Shown in pieces: positions 30,981-39,158 of a DNA stretch of 47,793 nt (positions are counted from its first letter, which is position 1; each line of letters opens with the position of its first letter). The stretch lies in NCBI RefSeq assembly GCF_014164775.1, contig NZ_JACJGB010000014.1, positions 1 through 47,793 of the forward strand. The letters run 5' to 3'. The notes under the pieces are model-generated. The model made no database searches, was not told the DNA's origin, and saw nothing but the letters and a program-made list of their open reading frames with translations. Source of the stretch: Tessaracoccus sp. MC1679 (GTDB lineage Bacteria; Actinomycetota; Actinomycetes; Propionibacteriales; Propionibacteriaceae). The position numbers were made by a program, and so were the translations under genes.

Positions 30981-32057
30981 TCAGTGGACCGCGACCACCT
31001 CGTCGGGGATGTTCTTCGTCGAGATGCGGCGGCTGAACACCCAGTACGACCACGACTGGTAGGCCAGCACGATCGGCACGAAGATCACGGCGGCCCACGT
31101 CATGATGGTGAGGGTGGTGTCCGACGACGCCGCGGTGATGATGTTGAGGCGCTCATCAACGGGGACCGTCTCGTCCTGTGCGAAGCCAAGGTTTCCGTAC
31201 ATGCGAATGAAGATGCCGATGAACAGCGTCACCACCGTCGCGCCGGTCAGGATGAAGCCCCAACCGTCGCGGCCCTTGGTGATCATGAGCGTGGCGCCCA
31301 GGATGGCCACGATGGCGATGATCCCCGCGCCCCACGCGAACACGGTGAAGTCACCGAACTCGGAGTTGGCCGGCCAGAACACGTTCTGGGAAATCACGAA
31401 CAGCGCCACCATCGCGGAGGCGGCCCAGCCCACCTTCGAGCCGAAGGCCTCGGCCCGCTCATGGATGTGTCCCTTGGTCTTCAGCGCGATGAACGCCGAG
31501 CCGTGGACCAGGAACAGGGTCACCAGCATCACGCCGCCCAGCAGCGCGAACGGCCCGAACAGGCCCCAGAAGGAGCCGTTCCAGAGCAGGCCGTCGTTGG
31601 CGAGGCCGATGACGAAGTTGGCGAACCCGACGCCGAACACCAGCGACGGCAGGAACGATCCGACGGTGGCGAACCAGTCCAGCATGGCCCGATAGCGGGT
31701 GTCGGGGTGCTTCGAGCGGTACTCGAAGGCGACGCCGCGCAGGATCAGGCCCACCAGCACGAGCAGCAGCGGCAGGTAGAGCCCCGAGAAGAGCGAGGCG
31801 TACCAGCCGGGGAACGCCGCGAACATCGCGCCGCCCGCGGTGAGCAGCCACACCTCGTTGCCGTCCCAGACGGGGCCGATGGTGTTGACGAGGACACGCT
31901 TGTCCTTGTCGTTCTTCCCCAGGACGGGGATCAGCATGGCCACGCCGTAGTCGAAGCCCTCGAGGAAGAAGTAGCCCAGCCACAGCACGGTGACCAGCAG
32001 GAACCACACGATGGGCAGCGTCGGAACCGACACCGTCGCTTCAAGCAGAGTGATCAT
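30981..32057 (-). CDS. cydB: Cytochrome bd ubiquinol/menaquinol oxidase subunit II
   Basis: A 358-aa membrane subunit with about eight to nine helices that supports CydA in the high-affinity terminal oxidase. Motifs: WFLLVTVLWLGYFFLEGFDYGVAML, the conserved GPVWDGNEVWLLTAGGAMFAAFP, YLPLLLVLVGLILRGVAFEYR, and SYWVFSRRI at the end. Length is typical. AGGAGA lies before ATG 32057 and only 16 bases separate it from cydA, so the two form one operon. It ends at the bidirectional terminator at 30930-30966, which isolates it from DUF4395. Confidence 0.97.
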   Translation of the reverse strand: MITLLEATVSVPTLPIVWFLLVTVLWLGYFFLEGFDYGVAMLIPVLGKNDKDKRVLVNTIGPVWDGNEVWLLTAGGAMFAAFPGWYASLFSGLYLPLLLVLVGLILRGVAFEYRSKHPDTRYRAMLDWFATVGSFLPSLVFGVGFANFVIGLANDGLLWNGSFWGLFGPFALLGGVMLVTLFLVHGSAFIALKTKGHIHERAEAFGSKVGWAASAMVALFVISQNVFWPANSEFGDFTVFAWGAGIIAIVAILGATLMITKGRDGWGFILTGATVVTLFIGIFIRMYGNLGFAQDETVPVDERLNIITAASSDTTLTIMTWAAVIFVPIVLAYQSWSYWVFSRRISTKNIPDEVVAVH

Positions 32058-32073
32058 CTCTGGTTCTCCTCTC

Positions 32074-33558
32074 TCAGTACGCGAAGGTCATGGGGGCGTC
32101 GGGATCCGTCTGCACCTCGATGGGTGCGACGTCTGGCAGGCCCGCCTTGGCGTACCTGAGGAACAGCCACACCTCGATCACGGCCAGGCCGCCATAGATG
32201 AGCGTGTAGGTGATCATCGAGAACAGCACCTCGCCCACGCCGACGGTGGGGGAGATACCCGACGCCGTCGGCATCACGCCCGCGACGATCCAGGGCTGGC
32301 GGCCCATCTCGGTGAAGATCCAGCCGAACGAGATCGCGAACAGCGGCAGCAGCGGCATCGCGAACATCAGCCACGTCCACAGGGTGCTCGGCTGCGGGAG
32401 ACGCTCCCTGCGGGTCACCCAGAGCGTGAGCGCCGCGATGGCCATGCCCGCGAACCCCAGGCCGATCATCAGCCGGAAGGTCCAATAGGAGACCGGCACG
32501 ATGGGCATGGGGTCCAGGTCCGGGTAGTTGGCGGAGAGTTCGGCCGCGTACTGCTCCTGGATGGTGGTCTGGGTCCCGTCGAACTGGCGGAAGCCCTCGG
32601 TCTCGAACTCCTCGCGGAGGTCGTTGATGCCCTTGACCTCTTCATGGCCGGACAGGATCGACAGCAGGCCGGGGATCCGGAGCGACCACACCTCCTCCGT
32701 GCCGTCGAGGGAGCCGATGGTGACGATGGAGAAGGATGCGTTCTTCTCGGTGTAGAAGAGCCCCTCGGCGGCGGCCATCTTCATGGGCTGGACCTGCGTC
32801 ATGATCTTCGACTGCAGATCCCCGGTGAAGACCACCACGACGGAGGACACCAGCAGGACCCACGCGCCCATCCGCACGGAGAAGCGGTAGGCGCTGGTGT
32901 CGCCGGGCCTGGACTCGCCGTCGCGGTTGATCTTGGCGAGGTGCCACCCCGCAATGCCCGCCATCAGGCCGCCGGCCACCATGTAGGACGACGCGATGAC
33001 GTGCGGGAAGGTGACCAGGAGGACGGGGTTGGTGAGCACCTCGAGGAATCCCGCGACACCGTCGAGTTCGGCGCGGCCGTTGTTGAACACGGTGCCGACG
33101 GGGTTCTGCATCCACGAGTTGGCGGCCAGGATGAAGACCGCCGAGAGCATCGTGCCGAACGCCACCATGTAGATGGTCATCAGGTGGATCTTCTTGGGCA
33201 GCTTGTCCCAGCCGAAGATCCACAGGCCGAGGAAGGTGGATTCGAGGAAGAACGCGAGGAGGGCCTCTAGCGCCAGCGGGGCCCCGAAAACGTCTCCGAC
33301 GAAGCGCGAGTACTCGGACCAGTTCATGCCGAACTGGAACTCCTGCACGATTCCCGTGACCACGCCGAGGGCGAAGTTGATGAGGAAGAGCTTCCCGAAG
33401 AACTTCGTGAGCCGCAGGTAGGCGTCGTTGCCTGTGCGCACCCAGAAGGTCTGGAGAACCGCCACCAGCATCGACATCGCGATGGTGATGGGGACGAAGA
33501 GGAAGTGGTAGACAGTGGTGATTCCGAATTGCCACCGCGCCAGGGTCACAGCATCCAT
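32074..33558 (-). CDS. cydA: Cytochrome bd oxidase subunit I
   Basis: A 494-aa haem-bearing subunit of the bd-type terminal oxidase; reduces O2 with electrons from menaquinol. Visible: ARWQFGITTVYHFLFVPITI with the haem b595-type axial His, GIVQEFQFGMNWSEYSRFVG with conserved acidic residues, FGWDKLPKKIHL, HVIASSYMVAGG with the haem b558 His region, a quinol (Q) loop without the long insertion of E. coli CydA, and GRQPWIVAGVMPT. ATG 33558 has no clear ribosome site; TAGTAC lies 9 bases upstream and could be the -10 of a message with a very short leader. Operon with cydB; the assembly transporter cydDC is 2 kb downstream on the same strand. Confidence 0.97.
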   Translation of the reverse strand: MDAVTLARWQFGITTVYHFLFVPITIAMSMLVAVLQTFWVRTGNDAYLRLTKFFGKLFLINFALGVVTGIVQEFQFGMNWSEYSRFVGDVFGAPLALEALLAFFLESTFLGLWIFGWDKLPKKIHLMTIYMVAFGTMLSAVFILAANSWMQNPVGTVFNNGRAELDGVAGFLEVLTNPVLLVTFPHVIASSYMVAGGLMAGIAGWHLAKINRDGESRPGDTSAYRFSVRMGAWVLLVSSVVVVFTGDLQSKIMTQVQPMKMAAAEGLFYTEKNASFSIVTIGSLDGTEEVWSLRIPGLLSILSGHEEVKGINDLREEFETEGFRQFDGTQTTIQEQYAAELSANYPDLDPMPIVPVSYWTFRLMIGLGFAGMAIAALTLWVTRRERLPQPSTLWTWLMFAMPLLPLFAISFGWIFTEMGRQPWIVAGVMPTASGISPTVGVGEVLFSMITYTLIYGGLAVIEVWLFLRYAKAGLPDVAPIEVQTDPDAPMTFAY

Positions 33559-33600
33559 AGCTGGACGGTACTACCCCGGGTCGTATTTGCCCAACGAGTC

Positions 33601-33614
33601 CACCCCGGGGGGTG
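33601..33614. promoter_or_regulatory. Dyad CACCCC-GG-GGGGTG in the cydA/BlaI divergent region
   Basis: 6-bp perfect arms with a 2-bp spacer between divergent cydA (33558) and the BlaI-like gene (33639). It overlaps the likely -35 region of the latter and may be its autoregulatory site, possibly also acting on cydAB. Confidence 0.4.
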
Positions 33615-33638
33615 ACATCGCCCCTTATGCTTAGCCCC

Positions 33639-33995
33639 ATGCCCTCACGTGGAGAACTCGAGCAGCGCGTCATGGAGCTGCTGTGGTCCTCCGGGGTGCC
33701 CCAATCCGTGGCGGACGTGCACGTGCAGCTCAACCGGGAACGCGAACTTGCCTACACCACCGTCATGACGGTGCTGGACAGGCTCGCGAAGAAGAGCCTG
33801 GTGTCGCGGGAGCTGGTGAACCGCGCATGGCAGTACCGGCCGATGGCGCCCCAGGCAGATGTCGTGGCCCGCGACATGGAGCGACTGCTGGAGCCGGTGG
33901 CACCGGACGTGCGCATCGATGCGCTGCGACGCCTGGCCGAGAGCCTCAGCTCGGAGGAGCGGGCGGCGCTGGCTGCGCCGTTGGCCACGGCCTGA
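33639..33995 (+). CDS. BlaI/MecI/CopY-family winged-helix regulator
   Basis: A 118-aa regulator: GELEQRVMELLWSSGVPQSV, then the winged helix with ELAYTTVMTVLDRLAKKSLVSRE, then a dimerising C-terminal helix. Members are usually beta-lactamase or copper repressors cleaved by a BlaR1-type M56 peptidase. No peptidase gene is adjacent, and the CopY metal-binding CXC motifs are absent. I choose ATG 33639: TATGCT lies 7 bases upstream with no Shine-Dalgarno, suggesting a leaderless message. It is divergent from cydAB by 80 bp, so bd oxidase control is a plausible but untested role. It converges closely (16 bp) on the PPK2 gene. Confidence 0.88.
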   Translation: MPSRGELEQRVMELLWSSGVPQSVADVHVQLNRERELAYTTVMTVLDRLAKKSLVSRELVNRAWQYRPMAPQADVVARDMERLLEPVAPDVRIDALRRLAESLSSEERAALAAPLATA

Positions 33996-34011
33996 CCAGC
34001 GCCGCCACGCG

Positions 34012-35178
34012 TCACTTCTTCTTCCCCTTGCCGCCCTTCTTCTTGTTCTTCTTCACCTTCTCCGGCGCAGCGTCGTCGCCAGATGTGGGAAGGAGATCTG
34101 GCCCGACGCCGGCGAGCAGTTCCCGCTTGTGGGCCAGCGTCCGCTCCAGATCGGCCAGCAGGCCCTCCCTCTTGACCCGGAGCCCCTCCAGCGCGGCCGC
34201 ATGGGCGTCGTCGCCCTGCCCCTTGGCGCGCAGCATGACGGCTTCCTCGCGTACCTCGGTGCTTGACTCGAGGGCCTTCATCACCACGGCCTCCGTGTCC
34301 GCCATCGATTCCGCGAGGGCCGCTGGGGACATCGTCGCGGCCAGCTGCCGTCGCTGGACCTCCGGCTTCCACCGCGGCTGCGGCCACTTGAGGTCCATGT
34401 CGACGAGGGCGCGGGTGAGGATCTCCGTGGCGGCCAGCCGCGAGTACCACTTGCGGTCCGCGGGCAGGACGTACCAGGGGGCGTGATCGGTGGAGGTGAG
34501 CCGGAACACGTCGGCGTAGGCCTCCTGGAAGTCGTTCCACCTCGCGCGGGTGGTGAGGTCGCCGGAGCTGAACTTCCACCGCTTGTCGGGGCGGTCGAGG
34601 CGTTCCATGAGTCGCTTGCCCTGCTCGTCGTGCGAGACCATGAGCGCGAGCTTGATCACGATCGTGTCGTCGTCGACGAGGGACTTCTCCCACTTGTTGA
34701 TCTCGGCGTAGCGCTTGCGCCACACCTCCTCCTCGACGAGTTCCTCAACCCGCACCACGAGCACGTCCTCGTAGTGGGAGCGGTCGAACACGCCGATCAG
34801 CCCGGGGCGGGGGAGGCCGCGCTTGATCCGCCACAGGTAGTGGTGCCGCCGCTCCTCGGGGGTGGGGACCCCGAAGCTGCGCAGCGCCACCCCCTGCGGG
34901 TCCACCATTCCCATCACGTGGCGGGTGATGCCGCCCTTGCCGGCCGTGTCGAGGCCCTGCACCACGACGAGGACCTTGCGGTTGCCCCCTGCGCGGCCAT
35001 GGGCGAAGAGGCGTTCCTGAAGCTCGGAGAGCAACTCCCCGCGCTCCTTCATGGTCTCCTCGGCCTGATCCTTGTCGCCCGTCCAGCCCGGGGTGCCGGC
35101 CCGGTCGAAGGTGGACAGGTCGAAGTCGGGTCCGACGCGCAGGGCGCTGCGCGGGTCCTCGCTCCAGAAGTCGGTCAT
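34012..35178 (-). CDS. ppk2: Polyphosphate kinase 2 family protein
   Basis: A 388-aa PPK2-family phosphotransferase that moves phosphate between polyphosphate and nucleotides. Motifs: Walker A VVVQGLDTAGKGGITRHV, GVPTPEERRHHYLWRI, the Walker B-like GVFDRSHYEDVLVVRV and the lid segment with HAPWYVLPADRKWYSRLA. Start ATG 35178 gives MTDFWSEDPRSALRV with AAAGGA upstream. The C-terminal 110 residues form a charged helical extension ending in a lysine run (KKNKKKGGKGKKK), which may bind polyphosphate or nucleic acid. It follows the antiporter by 62 bp on the same strand and may be cotranscribed. Direction (AMP, ADP or GDP as acceptor) cannot be set. Confidence 0.92.
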   Translation of the reverse strand: MTDFWSEDPRSALRVGPDFDLSTFDRAGTPGWTGDKDQAEETMKERGELLSELQERLFAHGRAGGNRKVLVVVQGLDTAGKGGITRHVMGMVDPQGVALRSFGVPTPEERRHHYLWRIKRGLPRPGLIGVFDRSHYEDVLVVRVEELVEEEVWRKRYAEINKWEKSLVDDDTIVIKLALMVSHDEQGKRLMERLDRPDKRWKFSSGDLTTRARWNDFQEAYADVFRLTSTDHAPWYVLPADRKWYSRLAATEILTRALVDMDLKWPQPRWKPEVQRRQLAATMSPAALAESMADTEAVVMKALESSTEVREEAVMLRAKGQGDDAHAAALEGLRVKREGLLADLERTLAHKRELLAGVGPDLLPTSGDDAAPEKVKKNKKKGGKGKKK

Positions 35179-35240
35179 GGGTGGTCCTTTCTCTGGGACC
35201 CCATTGTGTCGCGGCAAGCCGGTGAGCGTGAGCTTTCCGC

Positions 35241-36758
35241 TCAGGCGTCGTCGGTGAGCCGTCGACGGTTCCGGCCAGAGGTCACCCATCGGGCCAGGGC
35301 GCCCCCCTCGTGGAGCAGTTCCAGGCGGCGCTGCGTGCGCTCAACCAGGTCCGTCCGCGCCGCAAGCAGGAGCTGGTCGTTCTCGCGGAGGCGGGTGCTC
35401 CTGTCCGGGACCAGGATGGCGTCGCCGCGGATCACCATGGACACCACCGCGCCGCCGGGGAGCCGGAGGTCGTCGACGTACATGCCGGTGAGGCGGCTGC
35501 CGGGGGGCACGGTGACCTGCACGAGGGTGGCGTCGATCCCCTCGAGCGGCGAGGAGTCGAACGTGACGGCGTGCTGTGAGATCGCCTCGGTGACGCCCAT
35601 CCACCGCGCGAACCGGGGCAGGGTCGGGCCCTGCAGCAGGGTGAAGGTGACCACCAGCAGGAAGGTGACGTGGAAGATGTGGCTGGCGTAGGGCAGGTTC
35701 TCGGTGAGCGGGATGGTGGCCAGCATGATGGGCACGGCGCCGCGCAGCCCGGACCAGGAGGTGAACGCCTTCTCGCGCCAGGGCACCTTGAACGGGGCCA
35801 GACACAACCACACCGAGAGGGGGCGTGCCACGAACGTCAGGACGGAACCGATCACCAGGGCGTCGACGATGGCGCCCGGCAGCTCGGCCGGTGAGGCCAG
35901 CAGCCCGAGCATGATGAACAGCGCGATCTGCGCCAGCCACCCGAGGGATTCGGTGAAGCCCTCGGTGGTGGAGTGGTGGGGGAGGGCCTGGTTGCCGAGC
36001 CAGATCCCGGCCACGTAGGCCGCCAGAAGGGCGGAGCCCCCCGCGATGCCGGCCGTCGCGAAGGCCGCCATCGCAATCGTCAGGGTGGCCAACGGATACA
36101 GCCCGGCGGACGGGAGGGAGATCCGGCCCAGCAGCACCTGCCCGATGCGGGCGATGATCAGCCCGATCAGCGCGCCGGCGACGAGCTGGAAGAGTGCCGT
36201 GCCCAGCATCGCGGCAACCGAACCCTCGCTCCAGGCGTCCGAGGCGACGACGCTGACGAGCACGATCGTCGGGGGATCGTTGAACCCTGATTCGCCCTCC
36301 AGCGTGGTGCGGACGCGGCGCTTGATCGGCAGCCGACGCAGGATCGCGAAGACGGCGGCCGCGTCGGTGGAGGACACCATGGCGGCGAGCAGGATCGCGG
36401 TGCGGAGGTCCAGGTCCAGGATCAGGACGGCGAAGGTGGCCGCGACCGCGACGCTCACCATGACGCCCGCCGTCGCCATGATCCCGGCGCGGAGCGCGAC
36501 GGGGCGCAGGTCCGCCCAGCGGGTGGTGAAGCCGCCGTCGATGAGGAGGACCGCGACGGCGATGAGGGCAAGGTTGAACGCGAGCTGGCTGTCGTCGAAG
36601 CGGATGCCCAGGCCGGCCTCGCCGATGATCAGGCCGATGCCGAGGTAGAGCAGCATGCCCGGCATCCCGCTGCGCGAGGAGATGCGCACCGCGACCACGG
36701 CCGCGAGGAAGATGCCGGACACGGCCAGCACGACGAGGTTGAGCTCCTCGTGGGTCAT
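35241..36758 (-). CDS. cvrA: CPA1-family potassium/proton antiporter with TrkA-C domain
   Basis: A 505-aa membrane antiporter (NhaP2/CvrA type). The N-terminal two-thirds has about 12 helices with MLLYLGIGLIIGEAGLG, MVSSTDAAAVFAILRRLPIK and the acidic ion site ESGFNDPPTIVLV; SGLRGAVPIMLATIPL follows. The C-terminal part (about 405-480) is a TrkA-C/RCK_C domain, DATLVQVTVPPGSRLTGMY and VSMVIRGDAILVPDRSTRLRENDQLL, which binds regulatory ligands. Family members exchange K+ or Na+ for H+; choice of cation is inferred from NhaP2. ATG 36758 follows a leader of about 90 bases after the R6 repeat. PPK2 lies downstream on the same strand. Confidence 0.9.
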   Translation of the reverse strand: MTHEELNLVVLAVSGIFLAAVVAVRISSRSGMPGMLLYLGIGLIIGEAGLGIRFDDSQLAFNLALIAVAVLLIDGGFTTRWADLRPVALRAGIMATAGVMVSVAVAATFAVLILDLDLRTAILLAAMVSSTDAAAVFAILRRLPIKRRVRTTLEGESGFNDPPTIVLVSVVASDAWSEGSVAAMLGTALFQLVAGALIGLIIARIGQVLLGRISLPSAGLYPLATLTIAMAAFATAGIAGGSALLAAYVAGIWLGNQALPHHSTTEGFTESLGWLAQIALFIMLGLLASPAELPGAIVDALVIGSVLTFVARPLSVWLCLAPFKVPWREKAFTSWSGLRGAVPIMLATIPLTENLPYASHIFHVTFLLVVTFTLLQGPTLPRFARWMGVTEAISQHAVTFDSSPLEGIDATLVQVTVPPGSRLTGMYVDDLRLPGGAVVSMVIRGDAILVPDRSTRLRENDQLLLAARTDLVERTQRRLELLHEGGALARWVTSGRNRRRLTDDA

Positions 36759-36851
36759 GGTCTGGCTCGCGTGGTGCGCATGGGGACCCTTCGGCCGGTG
36801 GGCAAGAGCTTAGCGGCGTGGTGGGGCTCGCAGACTCCGTCGGTCCACCGT

Positions 36852-36970
36852 CGTCGCGCCTGCGGTCAATCTCGTCGCCTGCGCTCTAGCGCGGGCGGTC
36901 CGACTTAAGTCAGGCGCCTCGGGGGCGCCTGCGTTAAAGGGCAGGCGCGGAGACGTAACGCAGGCGCGCG
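36852..36970. repeat. R6 element, copy c (stand-alone)
   Basis: Repeated GCGCCTGCG and CGCAGGCG boxes in both orientations with GACTTAAGTCAGGCGCC; the last three stems could form successive hairpins. Unlike copies a and b it has no R4 or R5 next to it and lies between two genes on the same strand, ending 6 bases from the VOC gene stop. Confidence 0.75.
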
Positions 36971-36975
36971 GCGTG

Positions 36976-37827
36976 TCAGCCGACGGTGAGGCGGATCTCA
37001 TTCCTCCACGGATCCAGCACCGACAGCGTCTGGCCGTCGAACGTCGGCGCGTGACCGGAGAAGCGAAGCCGCTCGTCGGCCTTGGCGATCTCCTCGGCTG
37101 TGGGCACCAGAATGTCGATGACCCCCATGCCGAGCGTGTTGTGTCGCGGGCCGGCGCCGGCCGAGTTCCACACGTTCATCGCCATGTGGTGGTGGTATCC
37201 GCCCGCCGCGACAAACAGGGCCGAGCCGCCGAGGGAGGCGGTCTGCTCGAACCCGAGCGCGTCGACGTAGAACGAGCGGGCGGTGGCGACGTCGCCCACC
37301 TGGAGGTGGACGTGCCCCAGCTCGGCCTCGGTGGGCGGCAGTGTCGCGGGGTCCGTGCCGGCGAGATGCTTGGCGACGAACTCGTTGGGGTCGATGTAGA
37401 GGGTGGCCATCTGGACCTGGCTGCCGTGCCACTGCCACTGGTCCCTGGGGCGGTCGTGGTAGAGCTCCACCCCGTTGCCCTCAGGGTCGGTGAAGTAGAA
37501 GGCCTGGGACACGAGGTGATCCCCCGTGCCGGCGTAGGTCTGCGGATACCGCTCATACATCCGCACCAGGGTGGCGGCCAGGGCGGGCAGCTCGGCGTAG
37601 ACGACGGCGGTGTGGAAGAGGCCCGCGTCGGTGCGCCGCGCGGGGCGCAGGTCCCTGGCCTCGGTGAGGCGGACGATCGGGGTCTGGGAGTGGCCGAGTG
37701 TGACCGAGCCGGGCTCGTCGATGAGCGGTTCGAGGCCCACGCCGTCGGTGTAGTAGGCGAGCATGCTGGTCATGTCGCGGACGCGCAGCTCGAGGCGACC
37801 CATGTGGGTGTCGGCGTGAAGGCTCAT
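36976..37827 (-). CDS. VOC-family ring-cleaving dioxygenase / glyoxalase-like protein (CatE type)
   Basis: A 283-aa protein of two tandem vicinal-oxygen-chelate domains. First: GRLELRVRDMTSMLAYYTDG to GNGVELYHDRP. Second: LGHVHLQVGDVATARSFYVD to RNEIRLTVG. Candidate metal ligands are His in LGHVHLQV, His in YHHHMAMNVW and Glu in NEIRL, giving the 2-His-1-carboxylate set. The architecture matches CatE-like catechol-2,3-dioxygenases of actinobacteria and Bacillus, often induced by quinones or electrophiles; the actual substrate is unknown. A perfect palindrome (37840-37851) lies 13 bases upstream. It follows the ROK gene by about 30 bp on the same strand but has its own operator-like site. Confidence 0.85.
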   Translation of the reverse strand: MSLHADTHMGRLELRVRDMTSMLAYYTDGVGLEPLIDEPGSVTLGHSQTPIVRLTEARDLRPARRTDAGLFHTAVVYAELPALAATLVRMYERYPQTYAGTGDHLVSQAFYFTDPEGNGVELYHDRPRDQWQWHGSQVQMATLYIDPNEFVAKHLAGTDPATLPPTEAELGHVHLQVGDVATARSFYVDALGFEQTASLGGSALFVAAGGYHHHMAMNVWNSAGAGPRHNTLGMGVIDILVPTAEEIAKADERLRFSGHAPTFDGQTLSVLDPWRNEIRLTVG

Positions 37828-37839
37828 GCCCCCAGTCTA

Positions 37840-37851
37840 AAGTTTAAACTT
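37840..37851. promoter_or_regulatory. 12-bp palindrome AAGTTTAAACTT upstream of the VOC dioxygenase
   Basis: AAGTTTAAACTT is a perfect AT-rich palindrome, conspicuous in GC-rich DNA, between the ROK stop and the VOC start. AT-rich sites of this kind are typical of MarR/DUF24 regulators of quinone-detoxifying dioxygenases. No such regulator is encoded nearby. Confidence 0.6.
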
Positions 37852-37858
37852 CAACTAA

Positions 37859-39085
37859 TCAAGCGCGATCGCTCGACGGCGGGGCCCAGCGCGCGGGGTC
37901 GTCGAGCACCCGCTCCAGTGCCACGTAGGCCGCGCCGAACGCCGGTGCCGCGTGGTCCGGCGTGGCGGCGATGAGCGCGGGCTCGGTGAAGGGCCTGGCC
38001 AACAGCCGGGTGTCCAGCTCGCGCTGGATGAAGGGCCGGTACTCCTCGACGAGCACCGCGAGGTCGCCGCCGAACACGACGGTGGTGATGTCGAGCAGGT
38101 TGCCGGCGTTGGCCAGGGCGAGCCCGAGCGCGCGCCCAGCCGCCCGCACGGCGTCCACGGCCGCGGGGACGCCGTCGAGGTAGGCCTGCCGGACCTCCTC
38201 GATCGAGCCGACGCCCACCAGCTCGGTGAGCGCGCGGGTGCCGGCGTAGCGCTCGAGGCAGCCCTTGGCGCCGCATCCGCACTGCGGCCCGTCCGGATCG
38301 ATGAAGGTATGGCCGATCTCACCGGCCCAGCCGCGCGTCCCCAATGAGACCGAACCGTTGATGACAAGGGCTGATCCGATGCCCACCTCGCCGGAGAGAT
38401 AGAGGAACGCGTCGAGGGGGCCGGGGCGGCCGGGCCTCTCGTGGCCCACGTAGATGGCGGCGCAATCGGCTTCGTTGGCCACGCCAAAGTCCACCTCGTC
38501 CACCTCAGGGAGCCCGCCCTCGCGAAGAAGGGCGCGCGGGTCCACGTCGTGCCAGCCGAGGTTGGGGGCGCGCAGGACCATGTGCGTGGACGCGTCCACC
38601 AGGCCCGGGACGGCGAGCTGGATGCCCACCAGGCTGCCGCCCTCGGGGAGCGCGCCCAGGCACTCCCGGGCGAGCCCTGCCACGCGGGCCAGTGCCTCGG
38701 CCGGGGACAGGTCCACGTAGTGGGTGGCGGCGTCCGCCGCCGCGACGACGGTGCCGGTGAGGTCCACCAGTCGAGCGGCGCTGTGGCCGACGTTGATCTC
38801 CAGGCCCAGCGCCAACAGCGTGCCGGCGCGGGGGTGCAGCGGCGTGGCGGGGCGCCCGCGCTTGGTGGCCGGCAGCGGGCTGGACTCCGAGACGATGCCG
38901 GCCGCCACCAGCTCGTCGACCATGCGCGAGGCCGTCGATCGCGTCATGCCCGTGGCCTGGGCGACGTTCGCCCTTGCCGGGGCTGTGTCGCTGGCAAAGA
39001 CGTACCTGGCCACCAGCGAGAGGTTGCTGGCGCGGAGGCTGCCCTGCCTGGCCACTCCGGCCGCGGGATCGAAACGTGTGCGCAT
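37859..39085 (-). CDS. xylR: ROK-family transcriptional repressor, probable XylR
   Basis: A 408-aa ROK repressor. The N-terminal winged helix includes [20 protein letters not shown] and [10 protein letters not shown]. The ROK sugar-binding part has [44 protein letters not shown], the [12 protein letters not shown] segment with the conserved His, and the zinc cluster [14 protein letters not shown]. It is divergent from xylA across 73 bp, the standard place of XylR, which in this family releases the xyl operator when xylose binds. Length and divergence support the name; xylose as ligand is inferred from xylAB. The 16-bp ATCGAAACGTGTGCGC near its start (39068-39083) resembles the LacI-type sites of the 3-6 kb island. 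Confidence 0.9.
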   Translation of the reverse strand: MRTRFDPAAGVARQGSLRASNLSLVARYVFASDTAPARANVAQATGMTRSTASRMVDELVAAGIVSESSPLPATKRGRPATPLHPRAGTLLALGLEINVGHSAARLVDLTGTVVAAADAATHYVDLSPAEALARVAGLARECLGALPEGGSLVGIQLAVPGLVDASTHMVLRAPNLGWHDVDPRALLREGGLPEVDEVDFGVANEADCAAIYVGHERPGRPGPLDAFLYLSGEVGIGSALVINGSVSLGTRGWAGEIGHTFIDPDGPQCGCGAKGCLERYAGTRALTELVGVGSIEEVRQAYLDGVPAAVDAVRAAGRALGLALANAGNLLDITTVVFGGDLAVLVEEYRPFIQRELDTRLLARPFTEPALIAATPDHAAPAFGAAYVALERVLDDPARWAPPSSDRA

Positions 39086-39158
39086 GGGCTTGACTCTAGC
39101 CCAGAATCGTTATAAGTTCAGGACGAAAACAATATGCTTTCTCGACGAGGAGACCCCC
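39086..39158. promoter_or_regulatory. xylR-xylA divergent control region
   Basis: The 73 bp are AT-rich for this genome, with ATCGTTATAAGTTC and ACGAAAACAATAT flanking a short centre, a loose dyad that may bind XylR. A -10-like TATGCT lies at 39133-39138 for xylA; ribosome site GAGGAG is at 39147-39152. Confidence 0.4.
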
